Position numbers and translations under genes: made by a program. Below the pieces are notes generated by a model. That model was not told the origin of the DNA and made no database searches. It was given only the letters and a program-made list of their open reading frames with translations. Positions 1 to 12,066 of a stretch of DNA of 51,284 bases are shown here, piece after piece. Source of the stretch: Zygnema cylindricum (Eukaryota; Streptophyta; Zygnematophyceae; Zygnematales; Zygnemataceae); contig JBBHKE010003228.1 in NCBI GenBank assembly GCA_037447655.1, positions 1 through 51,284 of the forward strand. Direction: 5' to 3'. Every line of letters begins with the position of its first letter. Position 1 is the stretch's first letter.

Positions 1-2
1 AA

Positions 3-80
3 CAGGAAGAAGTGCAAGAATGGAAGTTACAGTTTGATGAAAAACTAAGGGAAAAAATGTCGGATAATGATATGGGATAG
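3..80 (+). CDS. C-terminal exon of an unidentified gene (partial)
   Basis: The frame from base 3 is open to a TAG at 78-80 and gives 25 residues ending KLREKMSDNDMG. It is rich in Glu, Lys and Gln with a heptad-like spacing (VQEWKLQFDEKL), as in the end of a coiled coil. The rest of the gene lies to the left of the window. The composition contrasts with the stop-rich, AT-rich sequence that follows, which would be its 3' UTR. I do not recognise the protein. The call rests on composition and on ending the frame cleanly, so it could be chance. Confidence 0.45.
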   Translation, partial: QEEVQEWKLQFDEKLREKMSDNDMG

Positions 81-1254
81 AGAGGTTAATGATTCTATAT
101 AGTGTTTTTGTCATCGTGTCTACTAGCAGTGTTCACTGGCTACGCGAATCGGGTATATATGAGGATTTTATGTTTTAGATTTTTTTTTTACGTCTTTTTT
201 TAGTTAGTAATGCTTCTGAAGGTTCTTTCGATTTTTTTTTGAGTCAAATGAAAAGATGTTGTCCGATAGTTGGCTCCTGGTTTGAAATTGATAGGTGCTA
301 TTTTCATTAAAGTGTTTGATGGAAGCTTATGATTATTGGTGTCATTCTCAAGCAGCCTGTAAGTTAGTTGTACGCTAGACGGTGCAGTATTGAGGTCCAA
401 AGCAGGTCTTTAGTATTGTTTGTGACATTGAAATGTCATCTCGGTGGTAAAGAAAGTTCTCTTTGTTCTGAAATGGAATATTTTCGCGAGGCTGTGTATT
501 GTCTGTGTTTATGAAGCATATCATCGTTGTCCTGAAATTTTGATCATTACATGGTTCGAAACGGATTGCACAAAAAGAATGTCCTTGTTTCATCGACGAA
601 GGCAGTTAGCTGAACTGAGCTCATCTTTAATTCAGTTGCTGCTAATCGTACGGATAAACTTTGCGCTTACGAACATAGATCAATAGAAACAAGACATTGA
701 GGGCTGCCATGATTGTGATTGCCGTCCTTCAACAAGTGCAATGGCTTCGAAGAACTGGGTTTACAAAAAGTGAAAGTAGACTTGTGAATTTTGAAGCATG
801 TGGAGACATCGCCAACAGTCCCATGGCAGTCCTTTAAGGTAGAACTACTATCATGATGGAATTTTGTTGCTTACCTGGAACCCCGGAAAGAAAAAAAACC
901 GAACTCTCGTCAGAATCCGAGTTTTTGTCAAATTTCAGAATCACTTTCTTGCGCGCCTATATGCACACAATCCATAAAAAGGTTTAGTGCGAAGGCAGCT
1001 TGTACAAAATACATCATGAAGTGTAGTCAAAGTTTAGAAAGCACATCAAGAAAAGTGTGATTGAAAGTGACAGTCAAAGTGTGATTTTTTTTTCAACTTT
1101 TGGGGTAAAAAGGAGCCTGTAAATTTGAATGTTTGATTTCATCAACATCATAACAGCAATAATGTAATCAGTCTAAGAGAGAGCATTGATCAAATTCAGC
1201 TGGAGTGGCGTCCTATAGTAACTATCAGATCCAATCTGTCTGATTTAGCCACAC
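81..1254. other. 3' UTR/intergenic sequence without recognised genes
   Basis: Short T runs and small frames only. The frame at 444-686 (80 codons) has no recognisable motif and no splice context, and I treat it as chance. Confidence 0.4.
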
Positions 1255-1474
1255 TACACCGCCAATCGCTATTAGCGTTGTGTACGCTAATCCCGTCCCG
1301 CTTTTTTTTTTTTTAATTCTCAAATAGAATTATCCACACTACTTAAAAAAACCCTAATTCCTAATTAGAGTAATCGATTTCTTCCAAAATATCCAAATTC
1401 CCAATTAGCGTAAACCACGCTAATTATTCGTATACGCTAAAGAAACTTCTACGCTAATAGCGATTGGCGGTGTA
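1255..1474. mobile_element. TACACCG-family MITE-like element, 220 bp
   Basis: Terminal inverted repeats of about 24 bp start TACACCGCCAATCGCTATTAG and are mirrored at the right end (CTAATAGCGATTGGCGGTGTA). Both ends carry TA, consistent with a TA target duplication as in Tc1/mariner-type elements. The interior repeats the motif ATTAGCGTA and has no coding capacity. Confidence 0.8.
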
Positions 1475-2071
1475 GTAAAACTGTTGGTGAAAAGGGAGGC
1501 TGGAACCAAAACAGGCGTAACTTGACTTAAACCACATGATACCAACGTATTTTGATGATAAACCACATGACTCAAACGTTTTTTCTACATTTGTAGCCAA
1601 ATTGCACACATTGTCTACCTGTCATCCTGCTGCTGTGAATCAATAGTTCTAATGTGTAAAAGGAGTGGAACACTATTACTACCCTGCAGTCTGAGTCTAC
1701 TCAATGGTTTCATATGCTTACAATACGGGGTAATCACATTTACTGTTACATACCTTTTCACACATTAAAATATGCTATGAATTGATAAATAATTGAGCGA
1801 AGTCAACAACAATTGATTCTAAGTTTGAAGCAGTCAACTGTATTAAGACAGAAATGGTTCAAGAAATTAAAACTACATTGATTGCATACTAATACAGTTT
1901 TAGTACATCGATTGCAGTAAAATAGAAGTGTATATTCACATTGAAGAGAGATGCTTGACTACCAAACCGCCTGAACAACTCGAGAAAATGAAGCTTTTTC
2001 TCACTACATTGAAATCTTCCAAGAGTAAATTAATCATAGAGTAATTAAAAATTTCCAATTACTGGCCTTAT
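1475..2071. other. Intergenic, nothing recognised
   Basis: AT-rich sequence with no supported gene or repeat beyond short direct repeats such as ACCACATGA. Confidence 0.35.
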
Positions 2072-2140
2072 CAGTAATCGCAGTAATCGTACAGAAAAGT
2101 TCGTGTACTTCACTTCTCCGTACGATTACTGCGATTACTG
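2072..2140. repeat. Perfect 21-bp inverted repeat with 27-bp loop
   Basis: The arm at 2072-2092 (CAGTAATCG twice, then TAC) is exactly reverse-complementary to 2120-2140. Each arm is itself a direct duplication of CAGTAATCG. No coding sequence overlaps it. It could be a tiny palindromic element or a transcript hairpin. Confidence 0.8.
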
Positions 2141-2543
2141 GTCAGTAAAGCCGGTGATCGCGTGTGTCTAATAACCGTACCATAAACCTGCAAAATGAAA
2201 AAATCTGAAGACAAGATGAAGGAGCTAGAAAGCTATGTGACAATAATGTCTGTAGAATCAGAAAACAACCAAGAAGGATGGCAAAGAGGACAAGAAGAAT
2301 CTGAAGAAAACTCACTGCAGCACGAGAAACCAGGACAAATTGGAGAAGAAATGGAAAGTGAAATCTGCGCTCAAAACGTGCGAAAATTTCATGCGAAGTT
2401 CGCACACAACAAAAAATTCAATTCCCTCTGGCGGACATTTCATGCGAACGCAAGAAATTGTCGTCGCACGAAAATTCCACTAAACTGACCATACTATTTA
2501 GAGTGCTCTATTCTAATTCAAGTGCGGGTTCTGTACCAATAAG
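2141..2543 (+). other. Region with a weak Glu/Lys-rich ORF
   Basis: A 97-codon frame (2195-2488) starts MKKSEDKMKELESY and is rich in Glu, Gln and Asn. No family is recognised, no neighbouring exon continues it, and low complexity explains its length. I do not support it as a gene. Confidence 0.15.
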
Positions 2544-3067
2544 TACACCGTGAATCGCTATTAGCGTGTTGGTCGCTAATTGAGGTACCCTGTTTTTTTG
2601 GGCAAATTCTCAAATAGAATTAGACATTCTAAATGTTCCTACACGTTATTTGAGGTGTTCCATAAAATAGGATTCATGACTCTAAATATAGTGCTATCGT
2701 AAATAGTATGGCGTACGGTCTGTCAGAGACGTACTTTTTTGTACTTTTTCAAGTAGAAAAGTACAGAAAATATATTCACGCTGTCAAGGAGTCGCGCTAA
2801 CATGTAATTGCGTAAATATTTTCCGGCATTTGCGGATGCCAAAAAAAACGCGACGGCGTACGATTTGAACAATTTCGTACATGCACAAATTTTAGTGTGG
2901 AGATATTCTGCACCGAAAATTTTTACAAAGCAGTTTACAAATTAGAGTATACGAAAAATTAGAATAAAAATATTTAAAAAAAAAACGACATTCCCAATTA
3001 GCGTAAATAACGCTAATTGTTTCATTACGCTATCTATTTCATTACGCTAATAGCGATTCACGGTGTA
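2544..3067. mobile_element. TACACCG-family element, long (~520 bp) subtype
   Basis: TIRs are TACACCGTGAATCGCTATTAG on the left and its complement on the right, each ending in TA. The interior contains a GTACGGTCTG...GTACTTTTT block. The 21325, 36852 and 49884 elements share this block, so these four form a longer subtype. Confidence 0.8.
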
Positions 3068-3902
3068 GTGTTGGGTATCGGGTAAATTCATATCGTGATA
3101 ATCTCGATATTCGATATATCGAGTATCGATCGAGGAGGATCCTCGATATATCGTACCGAGACCAACATAAATCATCGCGATACATATCGCGATATATAGT
3201 ATTTTTTAAATTCAATATTTTTATTTTTTTGTATAATATGTTATTTTAGCGAAAAAGTCAAATTGTTTAATACGCCACGTACGCCGTGATTTTCGTTCCG
3301 TGACTTAAAGGTAGACGCCGCAAAATGTAACCGACAAAAAAATACTAATTTTGAAATTCTAATGATTAATTATTTGGGGTATGTTGCACGAGGAGGTCTC
3401 AGTAATAGTATGGACAGAAAAATTATTGTATAACAGAGGCCTCGGGTACATCGCGTATCTTTTGTAAATAAGTTTTACATACGTGTTTTGATATGAGTGG
3501 TTCCACGTAAGGTGACAACCAAATCTCAAAAATCATTGAATATCTGGAAACCGACCTTTTTCGTCTGGAAAATCGTACTTGCGTATGACGTACGTGTACT
3601 TCACAAGTGTACCTCGTCAATGTACCTCAGAGATCTCTTCACTCCGCTGACTTTCATTAAAAAACCGTATTTCTTTCCGGCAAAGATTTTACAGTCACTT
3701 TGTCCGAAGTCACGAGACTTTGAAAACCTGTGGGATTTATTTATTATTTTTTTGTTTTTTTTTTTTAGCTTCGATATATTGACGATACGATATATTGTCG
3801 ATAAAATGAAATTCGATATATCGAAGCGATATATCGAATATCGGGTACCTGAAATTCGATATATATCGAATATTGGCAAACGGTCCTCGATACCCAACAC
3901 TA
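3066..3902. mobile_element. TAGTGTTG-family DNA element, 837 bp
   Basis: The ends are TAGTGTTGGGTATCG and CGATACCCAACACTA. Subterminal sequence is packed with CGATATATCGA palindromes. It starts exactly at the TA closing the 2544-3067 element, so it inserted there or captured that end. The frames inside (for example 3497-3961) have no transposase motif, so it looks non-autonomous. Confidence 0.75.
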
Positions 3903-4602
3903 CAGTACCAATAATCATAAACTACAGTACAGTACACTGTAGTGCTGATAGCAATATTTAACAAGCGGCTCCAAATGGGCCACGTAAAGATATCAAATTT
4001 AGAATAGTTTACTTCAATAATGCATTAACACAATTAATTCAGTCACTCTACAGTAGGGATGGTGGTGTACCATATGGCATGCAGAGAAGGTTCCAATTTT
4101 CCGCACTTGCATACAATATTTGTAGGAGCACTTTTGGAGCAAAGGTCTAAAACTTAATCAATTGTGGTCGTTTGTCCCGCCAAGCGTTTTGAAATTTTGA
4201 AATCGTAAAAGCGTCAGCCAACAAAGGACGGCTGTTTTCTGACCTATTTTTGTTTTGCTTGTTCAAATTTCACAGCTTGTTTTACGCTCTAGCCTATCCT
4301 TTCTTGTACTTGTTAATATTAGGCATAGTTTGTTTTGCTCTCTAACCTATGTTGTCCTTTGCCCGGAAAATCTTACATAGTTTGTTTTTCTCTCTTACCT
4401 ATTCTTCCTTTTGCCTGCTGAATTGCACTTTAGTTCCATCAACTCTTCTCTCTGTTGGAGAACCAACCCATGTATTCTGAATCTTTAGCATTTTTGTAAG
4501 GTCTTATTAGCTTCTAAAGTGTGTTTTTTCTCCATTGATGTTTTTGCTTCTCGCCATGCTTCCTTGTTGAGGTTTTTCTTTTTGAAAAAATAGTACACCA
4601 TC
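3903..4602 (+). promoter_or_regulatory. 5' flank and leader of the FIGNL1 gene
   Basis: This is the intergenic stretch upstream of the FIGNL1 start codon. From about 4230 it carries three imperfect copies of a TTTGTTTTGCTCTCTAACCTAT-like motif spaced by about 70 bp (near 4275, 4330 and 4380). The start context is CACCATCATGG. No confident TATA box or upstream exon was recognised. Confidence 0.35.
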
Positions 4603-7600
4603 ATGGGAAAGGTCTTTCGTCCACAATCACAAAAAAAACTACCTTCTCTACAAGGAGCTGATGGATTTGCATTCTCATACAAGACACAAAAGGACCAGAA
4701 AGAGTCTGACAACCAGAGAAATAAAGCAGGAGCATTTTCTTTTACGCCATTCAGTCGAAATTCTCCAGTTGATAATGGATGCCAAAGGCCTGTAAAAGCA
4801 TCTCAACCAAATGTTCGTTCGCGAGTACCAGCTGATCCTCCGGACTTCTTTCCAGCAGAAAGTGATGTTGATGAACCTGATGATGAACCTAAACCACCTT
4901 CTAAAGGACACAGGCTAGGGAAAAAATGGCCGGAATCTGCAAAGTGGAACAGAAAGAATACACAAACTTCGTTCTACAAAGATGACGAAGAAGACATAGG
5001 GAGTTTTCCAACTCAGAAACATAGTCGTAACAAACGAATGAGATTGCAGGAAGATGATTACGATGAAATCGATAAAACCGCTGTAGAATTTGTAACTGCA
5101 AATCAGAAACTGGTAAGCATTTGTTTTCTGCAAGTTTTGGCATGAACAGTAGAGACTAGTTTTTGGTGCAGTGAAACTGTAACTAAAAAAAGGTTGTTCT
5201 TGTGACTTAGACTATCTTTGTTATGCCATCCGGTCGCGTTGTTGACACTGACATTTGTCGCGTGCTATGTGTTGGTGACTGTGTTTGTTTCTATTCTCCA
5301 CTCTCAAAAGATGGCTAATGCCTCTAATAGAAATAAAACTGAGGAGTTGAACGAGCATCGAAGTTCACGATCAGATTTTTTACAAACAAGCTCGCAAGAC
5401 GTGGGAAGGCCTGGAACAGGTAGAGGGAGGGACAGTGGAGGAATACCAGCCTTGACTGGTGGTTCAATAAAGACTTTGCCAAAAAGGGGTGTCCGGAGTG
5501 GCTTTGTTCCCCCAATGAGAAACTCAAATATAGAAGGTGGTGGTTGTTCAAAGGACTTGGAGAACAACTATGGTAATGGAGGGTCTGGCACTGTCATGGC
5601 TGGTAACTCCACGGGAAAGGACCACAACAATGAAACGGCTATTCGAAAATGGTAGGAGCATCTCAATCCTAGATTTTTTTTTTTATATCCTTTTTTAGAA
5701 TGCTGCAAGATCGAGGCATTTGAAAACTACACTGCCCATCGCTATTAGAGTTAGTGAATTATTAGTGTTAAAGCGGATTTAGTATTTACTACACTAAGTT
5801 TATGTTTTGCAACGTGGCTCATTATGAACCACTTGAACAATTTGTGTTATTAACACTAATTCATGATTTCGGGGTAGAAACACTCTAAAATTAGAGTTAT
5901 TAACTCTAATTGTGACGGGCGGTGTACTGTCAGCAGTTACAAGCATCTTATTGGTGTTTTTTCTCTTTTTCTGAAACGTTTTCTTTCTTCAGCCTGGAGA
6001 TGTTGGGACTTGATCCTAACGGCGAGGTCCCTGAGAGGATCCGAAATCTCGAACCGCGGCTGATTGAACATATAATCAATGAAATACTGAGCACAGAAAC
6101 AAGAATCACATGGACGGACATTGGTGAGGAAAGAAATTCCGTGCTTGTGAATTGATAAAAAACAGTTTGTCATTCCAACATACGCTCCAAAATCTTGCCC
6201 TATTTTTGGCACGTACACCTGCAAAACTATATGGTTGTTATATAACCGATCTTCGCCTCCAAGTTTACTCTTTTTCTATGCTGCCATTTTTTTTCATGTG
6301 CCTCATCTTGGACTGCTGACTGTTGTTTGTTTCTTTCAACTTTTTTCTCAATCTTGAGACTGTCAAGCATCTTTTACTGCCTATGCTATGGCTGTTTTTC
6401 TTCTGTCCACTTTTTTTTTTCAACTGTTTCTCAAGCTTTATACAGTCAAGCATTTTCTAAGACCTAGTCTATGGCTGTTTTTTTTTTGGTCCACTTGTTG
6501 CTTTCAGCTTCTTTCTCAAGCTTGAAAATGTCAAGCATCGTCTAATACATTGGCTGTTTTTTGTTCGTCCAGCTGGTTTGGAGCATGCAAAGCGATGTGT
6601 CATGGAGATGATCATATGGCCATTAAAAAGGCCAGATTTATTTCAAGGAACTCGTGCTCCAGGGAAAGGACTTCTGCTCTATGGCCCTCCAGTAAGCAGC
6701 AGCATTTCTTATTCCAGTTTCAAAGGTAGCAATATAAGATTGAGGCATTTTAATTTTCTTGTTGATGAAAGATTTTTTTTGGTTTGGCTGTGAATCCACT
6801 ATAAAACCTACTACAAAACAGCGTGAAAACGCCCTAACATTCTTCTTTAGCATTTTGTAGGGAACTGGAAAAACTCTTATTGGAAAAGCAATTGCTGGTG
6901 AATCCAATGCGACATTTTTCTCGATTTCTGCAAGTTCATTGACAAGCAAGTGGGTAAGCTTACTACCTCAAGATTCAAGAAATCAATGAGCTCTATGATG
7001 CTTTTTTTCTATCTGGTTGATGACACCGATTATACCAATTGCCATCTACTTTTTTTGGGAGAATCGATGATGCAGGGAGTGTTATCGCAGCACCTCATTT
7101 GAAGCTCTTACTGGTCAGCTAACTGTAAAGTCTGTTGTTTAAAATGATGTCTTTGGCCGTTGTTTCTGCCCCCCTTCTCAAGTCTGGACATCTTATTCAT
7201 TATTTTTTGTAATTTCATTTATTCAGCGGCATCTTTTTTTTTTTGTCTTTCCTGATGCAAATTCGTGTATAATGCTTTACATGGTTTCAGATCGGAGAAG
7301 GTGAAAAGCTTGTTCGAGCGTTGTTCGGTGTTGCAAGTTGTGTCCAACCTGCCGTCATCTTTGTGGATGAAATCGACTCGTTACTTTCACAGGTGTGAAA
7401 CTTGAGGGGTTTTCATTCTGATTACAACTGCAGAACTCTGCATTTGCTCCCCATTAATTTGGAATACCTTTTCTCGAAACCTTCACAAAGCAAAAAATGT
7501 GTGCTTGTTTTTTCTCAATATTTCTTCCTTTTTTTGATTTTGCTGGGCAATGGTGCCGGTCAATCAGAAGGATGTTTCTATGTTGTGAATGGCTGGCATG

Positions 7601-10600
7601 TCTGGGGCTCAGATCAACTGCTTTGCTTTTTTGTGGAAAACTTAACCCTATTAAAAAAAGAAGAAGGGTTTTGAACCTTGGCAATGCTATACTCTACATT
7701 AAAGCTACAATGCCCATCCCTATTAGAATTAATCACTCTAATTTGAGTGAGTGTTTTTTTGACCGAATGTCATCAACTAGTTATGTGCCTCAAAATGAGC
7801 CACGCGGCAAAACATAACTTCTTGTATTTAGTTCTAATAAACTGTTAAAGCTAATTTTTCACTATAATAGTGATGAGCGGTGAACATACAAGTCAAATCT
7901 TTTTCGAAGTCTAAACCAAACTTTTTGTTTGAGTCTAAATTGAATAATAAAAATTGAGTCTAAATCAAAACATTATTTTTTTGAGTCTAAATTGAACCTT
8001 TTTTGCAAATGTGGGACTACAGCGCAAGGAAGATGGAGAACATGAATCAAGTCGGAGACTGAAAACCCAGTTTTTGATCGAGATGGAAGGATGCAGTGGG
8101 GATAACGACCAAGTTCTTGTTATTGGTATGCCTGTTGCTGTCCAAGGAAATTCTATGGATTGAAGCAACATGTAGACAGGGAATTGTGGTTTATCTGGCA
8201 AAAAGTTCTATCAAAGAAACAGCTTCTAAACTTCTTATCTCCCCTGTGACAAGCTGAACATTGGGGCGGTTTGTGTTACCAATTGTATATTATTTTCATC
8301 ATCAAATTGAAGCGTTGCATCCATTGCCATTTTCACTAAATCATGACATATCTTTACTCAAATTTCCTGGAATATTTCCATCACTGTTTGAGCAGGAAAC
8401 TGATTTTGAGTGCCTTAGTGTTATTCACATTCAAAGGAAAATACCAAGATGACACGTTACAGACTTGCACCTTCAAATTTTCTACTGCAGGTGCAACAAA
8501 CCGGCCACAAGAACTGGACCCAGCTGTCCGTAGAAGAATGTCTAATCGTCTTTACATTCCCCTACCTGAACCTGGTTAGACCCTTACTTGCCATAGCCCT
8601 CATTATGTACACAAAATCTGTGTGTCTGTTTGTGCTTTGCCGTTGGTTCTCACATACACTCCAAAAAGATAGTGCGCCAGTACTTCTGTGTATGAATCTT
8701 TTGCTCATGAAATTTCTTTGTCATTTCTTTTGCCACACATATTGTTTACAATATACAGCTTTTACAGGTTCTTGTAAATACTTGAAAGGTTTAGTTTAAG
8801 AGAAGAGCCGTTGTAGGTCTAATCTAAGAGCCAAGATGTACAGTAATACACGGGTAAATATCTGGCTGGATCAGCGGGAGCGACCATGTTTTTTGTAATC
8901 CTATCTTTTTCCTAAAATTCTTCACATGTTGTCACATTGCTTACCTGAAGGGCTCTTCAATGATGTTCTTGATCTTTGACATGTTGTTGCAGAGCTATCC
9001 AAATTTTAATAGACCCTGAGATTTAAGTTTTCTTTTCAGATTTGCAACCAGGAAGGTCACTAACCTCTTATTTTATTATTCACCAACGGTCTAAAGCATT
9101 TTGCTATAATTATCGACAAGAGCAATCACTTTTATGATGGAAAAACCTGGCAGGGTCACCAACCAATGTTGAAATTTGAAATGGAAGAGGACAACCTCAA
9201 TTTAGTGCATATTGAGCCTGATTTTTTACATTTTCTTGTATTCTATCATCAGTTGCCAGAGCACAGATTATAAGGACGTTATTAGAGAAAGACGGCCTCC
9301 TCACACTTTCTGACGATGATATCCAGGCTGTTTCGGTAGCGACAGAAGGTACACTCTTGAACCACATATAATGCATGTGAATATTCACAACCCTGTATAG
9401 TGGTAATTTTCATTTTGGCAGACAAGACTGAATCATGTTACTGAACTGACTGACTTTTAGTTTTTTCCTGTTATTCACAAGCACTTTTTTGCATCCACCC
9501 CTGTAGGAATTGAACAGCAGCAGTTAACCCTAGGTAATCTGCCACGATATATTGACATAAAATGAGATGTATTTTGCTGATTATCATTGATGTGTCAAAC
9601 ATTTACTGATTGGCATTGATTCTGTGTTAAGTATTTACTGATGTGTCATTCAATGGCAGGATATTCGGGTTCGGACATGAAAAACCTCGTGAAGGAAGCA
9701 TCTATGGGTCCCTTACGAGAGGCAATGATGTCAGGCGATATTGCACATCTGAACAAGGATGATATCAGACCGGTATCACTTGAGGTAATTTTTCGCACTT
9801 TTGGGAAACCTACATGAACCATTGAACAAAAACACAGTCGTACGAACTGTTTTTGTAGGAAAAACATGATCATTTCTTACTTAGTACATGTAGTATGTTT
9901 TTTTGTACACAATCGATACACTTGTGGCAGAAAGGTGTCAATTCTGTCATGCCAATTGTGGGTTTGGAAAAAGAAAAGTAAAAGAAAAGCTAAAAATAAT
10001 AAGAGTAATTACAGTGGGTTTAAATCTATAAACACAAAAAGGAGAGCCGTCCAGGGAATACATCGATGTTTGAACAGTATTTTGCTCAAACTTTTATAGG
10101 ATGAAGAAATAAACCGATGTCAAAAATGGACGACTCTGTTGCGTTTCTATTCAGTGAACCATTTGTGGGACTGTAAAGTTCAAAGAAACTAGAAGTTCAT
10201 ATTTTACATCAGCTTGAACCTTATTTATTCTTTTTTTAAAACGGCGTCTCACTTTGTTTTATTGGTCATACACTTCCTTACTGGTGTGAACTTGAATGAT
10301 ACCAGGCTGTCTCATCCTTCCGGTGACGATATTTTATTTGTATATTTAGAAGGGAACCTTAATTTCGTAATCTGTCAAGTTATCACACTGATCACTGCAA
10401 CTTTAGTCTGGAAACTGCTAAGTTTAGGAATCCATTTCCTTTGACAATTGTGTGAAGTAAGTGTGTGAACTATGACTGTCCACAAAGGTCTTTTACACAC
10501 TGAAAAACACCGATGTTATTTTATCATTTTGTTTATAATTGTGACAATGGGTCGGGATATCTTGCCATTTATTTTTAAATTTAAACACAGCCAATGGTCT

Positions 10601-11532
10601 AATCTATTCGTTAACCAAGTCAATTCTTTAGTGCGCTTTTTCTCAAGCAGTGTCCTTTATCAATAGCATCAACTCACAGCCTATAACTCTGTCCCTTTTT
10701 TTTTCTGTTTCTTATTTTCTCGCATAAAATCCTACAGACATGCAAATGCTCTTCTATAGTGCAGTTTAATTTAGCTGACCGTCATTACCAGATATTTGAA
10801 TTTAAGTACTTATTTGTTGCCTTGTGAATTTAGATCTTCTTTTGATCAAAAAGAAAATAGTTTAATGACTTTAACATAGCCTTGTCCCCTCTAACTCAGA
10901 CCCAATAATTGTTGACATGTCATCTAGTTTTTGGACATTGTCGTACATCATTGGTTTATTTGAAGTCTTCGAGTGTCTGTTACTCTTCAAAAAAGGCTTC
11001 AATTTGTTTCACTCTATGATGACTAGATGGGAACTCGTAAAGTCTAGGTCATAATTTTAAATTACACCTGAGTACTTGTTGAGTTTTTCTTCTGTTACTC
11101 TTCAGAAAATGCTTCAATTTGTTTCACTCTATGATTACTAGATGGAAGTCGTAAGGTCATAATTTAAAATTACATCAGTGTACTTGTTGAGTTTTGTTGT
11201 GTTTAAAAAATACTGCCTCACCCTACTCAAAGTCCACCCGTCGCCCATTGTTTGTCGGCATTGAAAAACTTACATATTGTATATTTAAAATTGGGCAAAG
11301 ATTCTATCATGCAGAAGCAATATGAATAGTTGTTGTTATGCTCACACATACAGTGTTGTTGTTTGTACAAGTAAAACTTTGACATAGTAGCCTAACATTT
11401 TATGCCAAACGTTCTCATGTATTGCAGGACTTCCATAGGGCCATCCGATTTGTTCGACCATCTGTTGCACCAAAAGAGCTTATTATATATGAAGAATGGA
11501 GCAAGCAGTTTGGCAGCGGTGAACTGAAGTAG
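4603..11532 (+). CDS. FIGNL1: Fidgetin-like 1 AAA ATPase (FIGNL1/FIGL1), 11 exons
   Basis: Exons: 4603-5112, 5311-5651, 5993-6123, 6573-6691, 6861-6953, 7291-7392, 8023-8125, 8491-8574, 9253-9348, 9660-9784, 11428-11532. They join in frame to 602 residues, and all introns are GT-AG. The N-terminal half is disordered and charged, but keeps the two RAD51-binding signatures of the family: FVTA (163-166, FxxA type) and FVPP (235-238). The AAA core has Walker A GPPGTGKT (365-372, split by an intron), Walker B VIFVDEID (422-429), sensor ATNRP (468-472) and an RRRMSNR arginine-finger region. The C-terminal Vps4-like tail ends KQFGSGELK. The family are meiotic-clade ATPases that dismantle RAD51/DMC1 filaments and limit crossovers in the nucleus. 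The C-terminal half is closest to plant sequences. At 602 residues it is slightly short, so an additional upstream exon is possible. Confidence 0.95.
5728..5926. mobile_element. TACACTGCC-type MITE in FIGNL1 intron 2
   Basis: The left end TACACTGCCCATCGCTATTAG and the right end GACGGGCGGTGTA are inverted, with TA at both borders (199 bp). It lies wholly within the intron and leaves both splice sites untouched. Confidence 0.75.
6337..6572 (+). repeat. Three tandem copies of the 3' splice region, FIGNL1 intron 3
   Basis: Units at 6337-6410, 6421-6494 and 6505-6572 share TTTCTCAA..TTGA...GTCAAGCAT and TGGCTGTTTTT, then end GTCCAC, GTCCAC and GTCCAG. Only the third carries the AG used as the exon 4 acceptor; the first two are one base from a functional acceptor. 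Confidence 0.75.
7706..7883. mobile_element. Decayed TACACTGCC-type MITE in FIGNL1 intron 6
   Basis: The left end TACAATGCCCATCCCTATTAG and the right end ATAGTGATGAGCGGTGA are degenerate versions of the ends at 5728-5926. Length is about 178 bp. It lies between exons 6 and 7. Confidence 0.6.
10976..11194 (+). repeat. Tandem duplication (~115 bp) in FIGNL1 intron 10
   Basis: 10976-11090 and 11091-11194 share TCTGTTACTCTTCA, GCTTCAATTTGTTTCACTCT and TACTTGTTGAGTTTT with a few substitutions and small deletions. Confidence 0.8.
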
Positions 11533-11709
11533 CATATTAAGATAAGACTTTTTACATATGTAAAAGTCACAGAGAGATTAATCTCACTCGTTTCTACATT
11601 GAAACTTGCGTCTATATAAGAGCCTTCTCCGGGTAGCTTACACAGCAGGTCTGGTACTCCATATGAACTTAGGATTCGGCAAAAAAATGCTGGTTCATTT
11701 GTTGTAGAT

Positions 11710-11766
<57 letters not shown>

Positions 11767-12066
11767 CTGTTTTAGCATGAAACGCAAATAACTTATGCAA
11801 AGTCAAGGTGCCCAAAAAACTCTTAATATTTTTTTTCGTGTGCTATATAAGTGAATGAAGGGACATTTCATACCACGATGTAGCTACAATGTAACCAAAA
11901 GCATTTTTCTCACTAAAACTAAATGTTTATGTATCATGTTCTATACAAAAGTCATCAACAGTTGCATAAAAATGACATTAGTTACACTTTTGGCTTTGTG
12001 TAATGTGAGATATCATCAAAAGGACCTTCGAAAATCTGCCATGTAGTTTACATGCATAAAAACGAG
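11533..12066 (+). other. 3' flank of FIGNL1 with a T55 tract
   Basis: The 3' UTR follows the TAG at 11530-11532. An uninterrupted T run spans 11712-11766. The rest is AT-rich and without genes. A T tract in this orientation could be the tail of a minus-strand retrocopy, but no body is visible next to it. Confidence 0.5.
11712..11766. repeat. Poly-T tract, 55 nt
   Basis: An unbroken T run counted directly, about 180 bp past the FIGNL1 stop codon. Confidence 0.95.

Noticed and set aside
3497-3964. 154-codon + frame and overlapping minus-strand frames
   Set aside because: They lie wholly inside the TAGTGTTG element, where repeated CGATATATCGA motifs keep all frames open. No transposase motif is present.
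5218-5655. 145-codon frame starting [12 protein letters not shown], as a secreted protein
   Set aside because: The hydrophobic start is intron 1 of FIGNL1. Coding sequence begins at the acceptor at 5311 and is in phase with exon 1.
9507-9536. An extra small FIGNL1 exon between exons 9 and 10
   Set aside because: AG and GT sites flank GAATTGAACAGCAG, but joining exon 9 directly to exon 10 gives the conserved TEGYSGSD without a gap.
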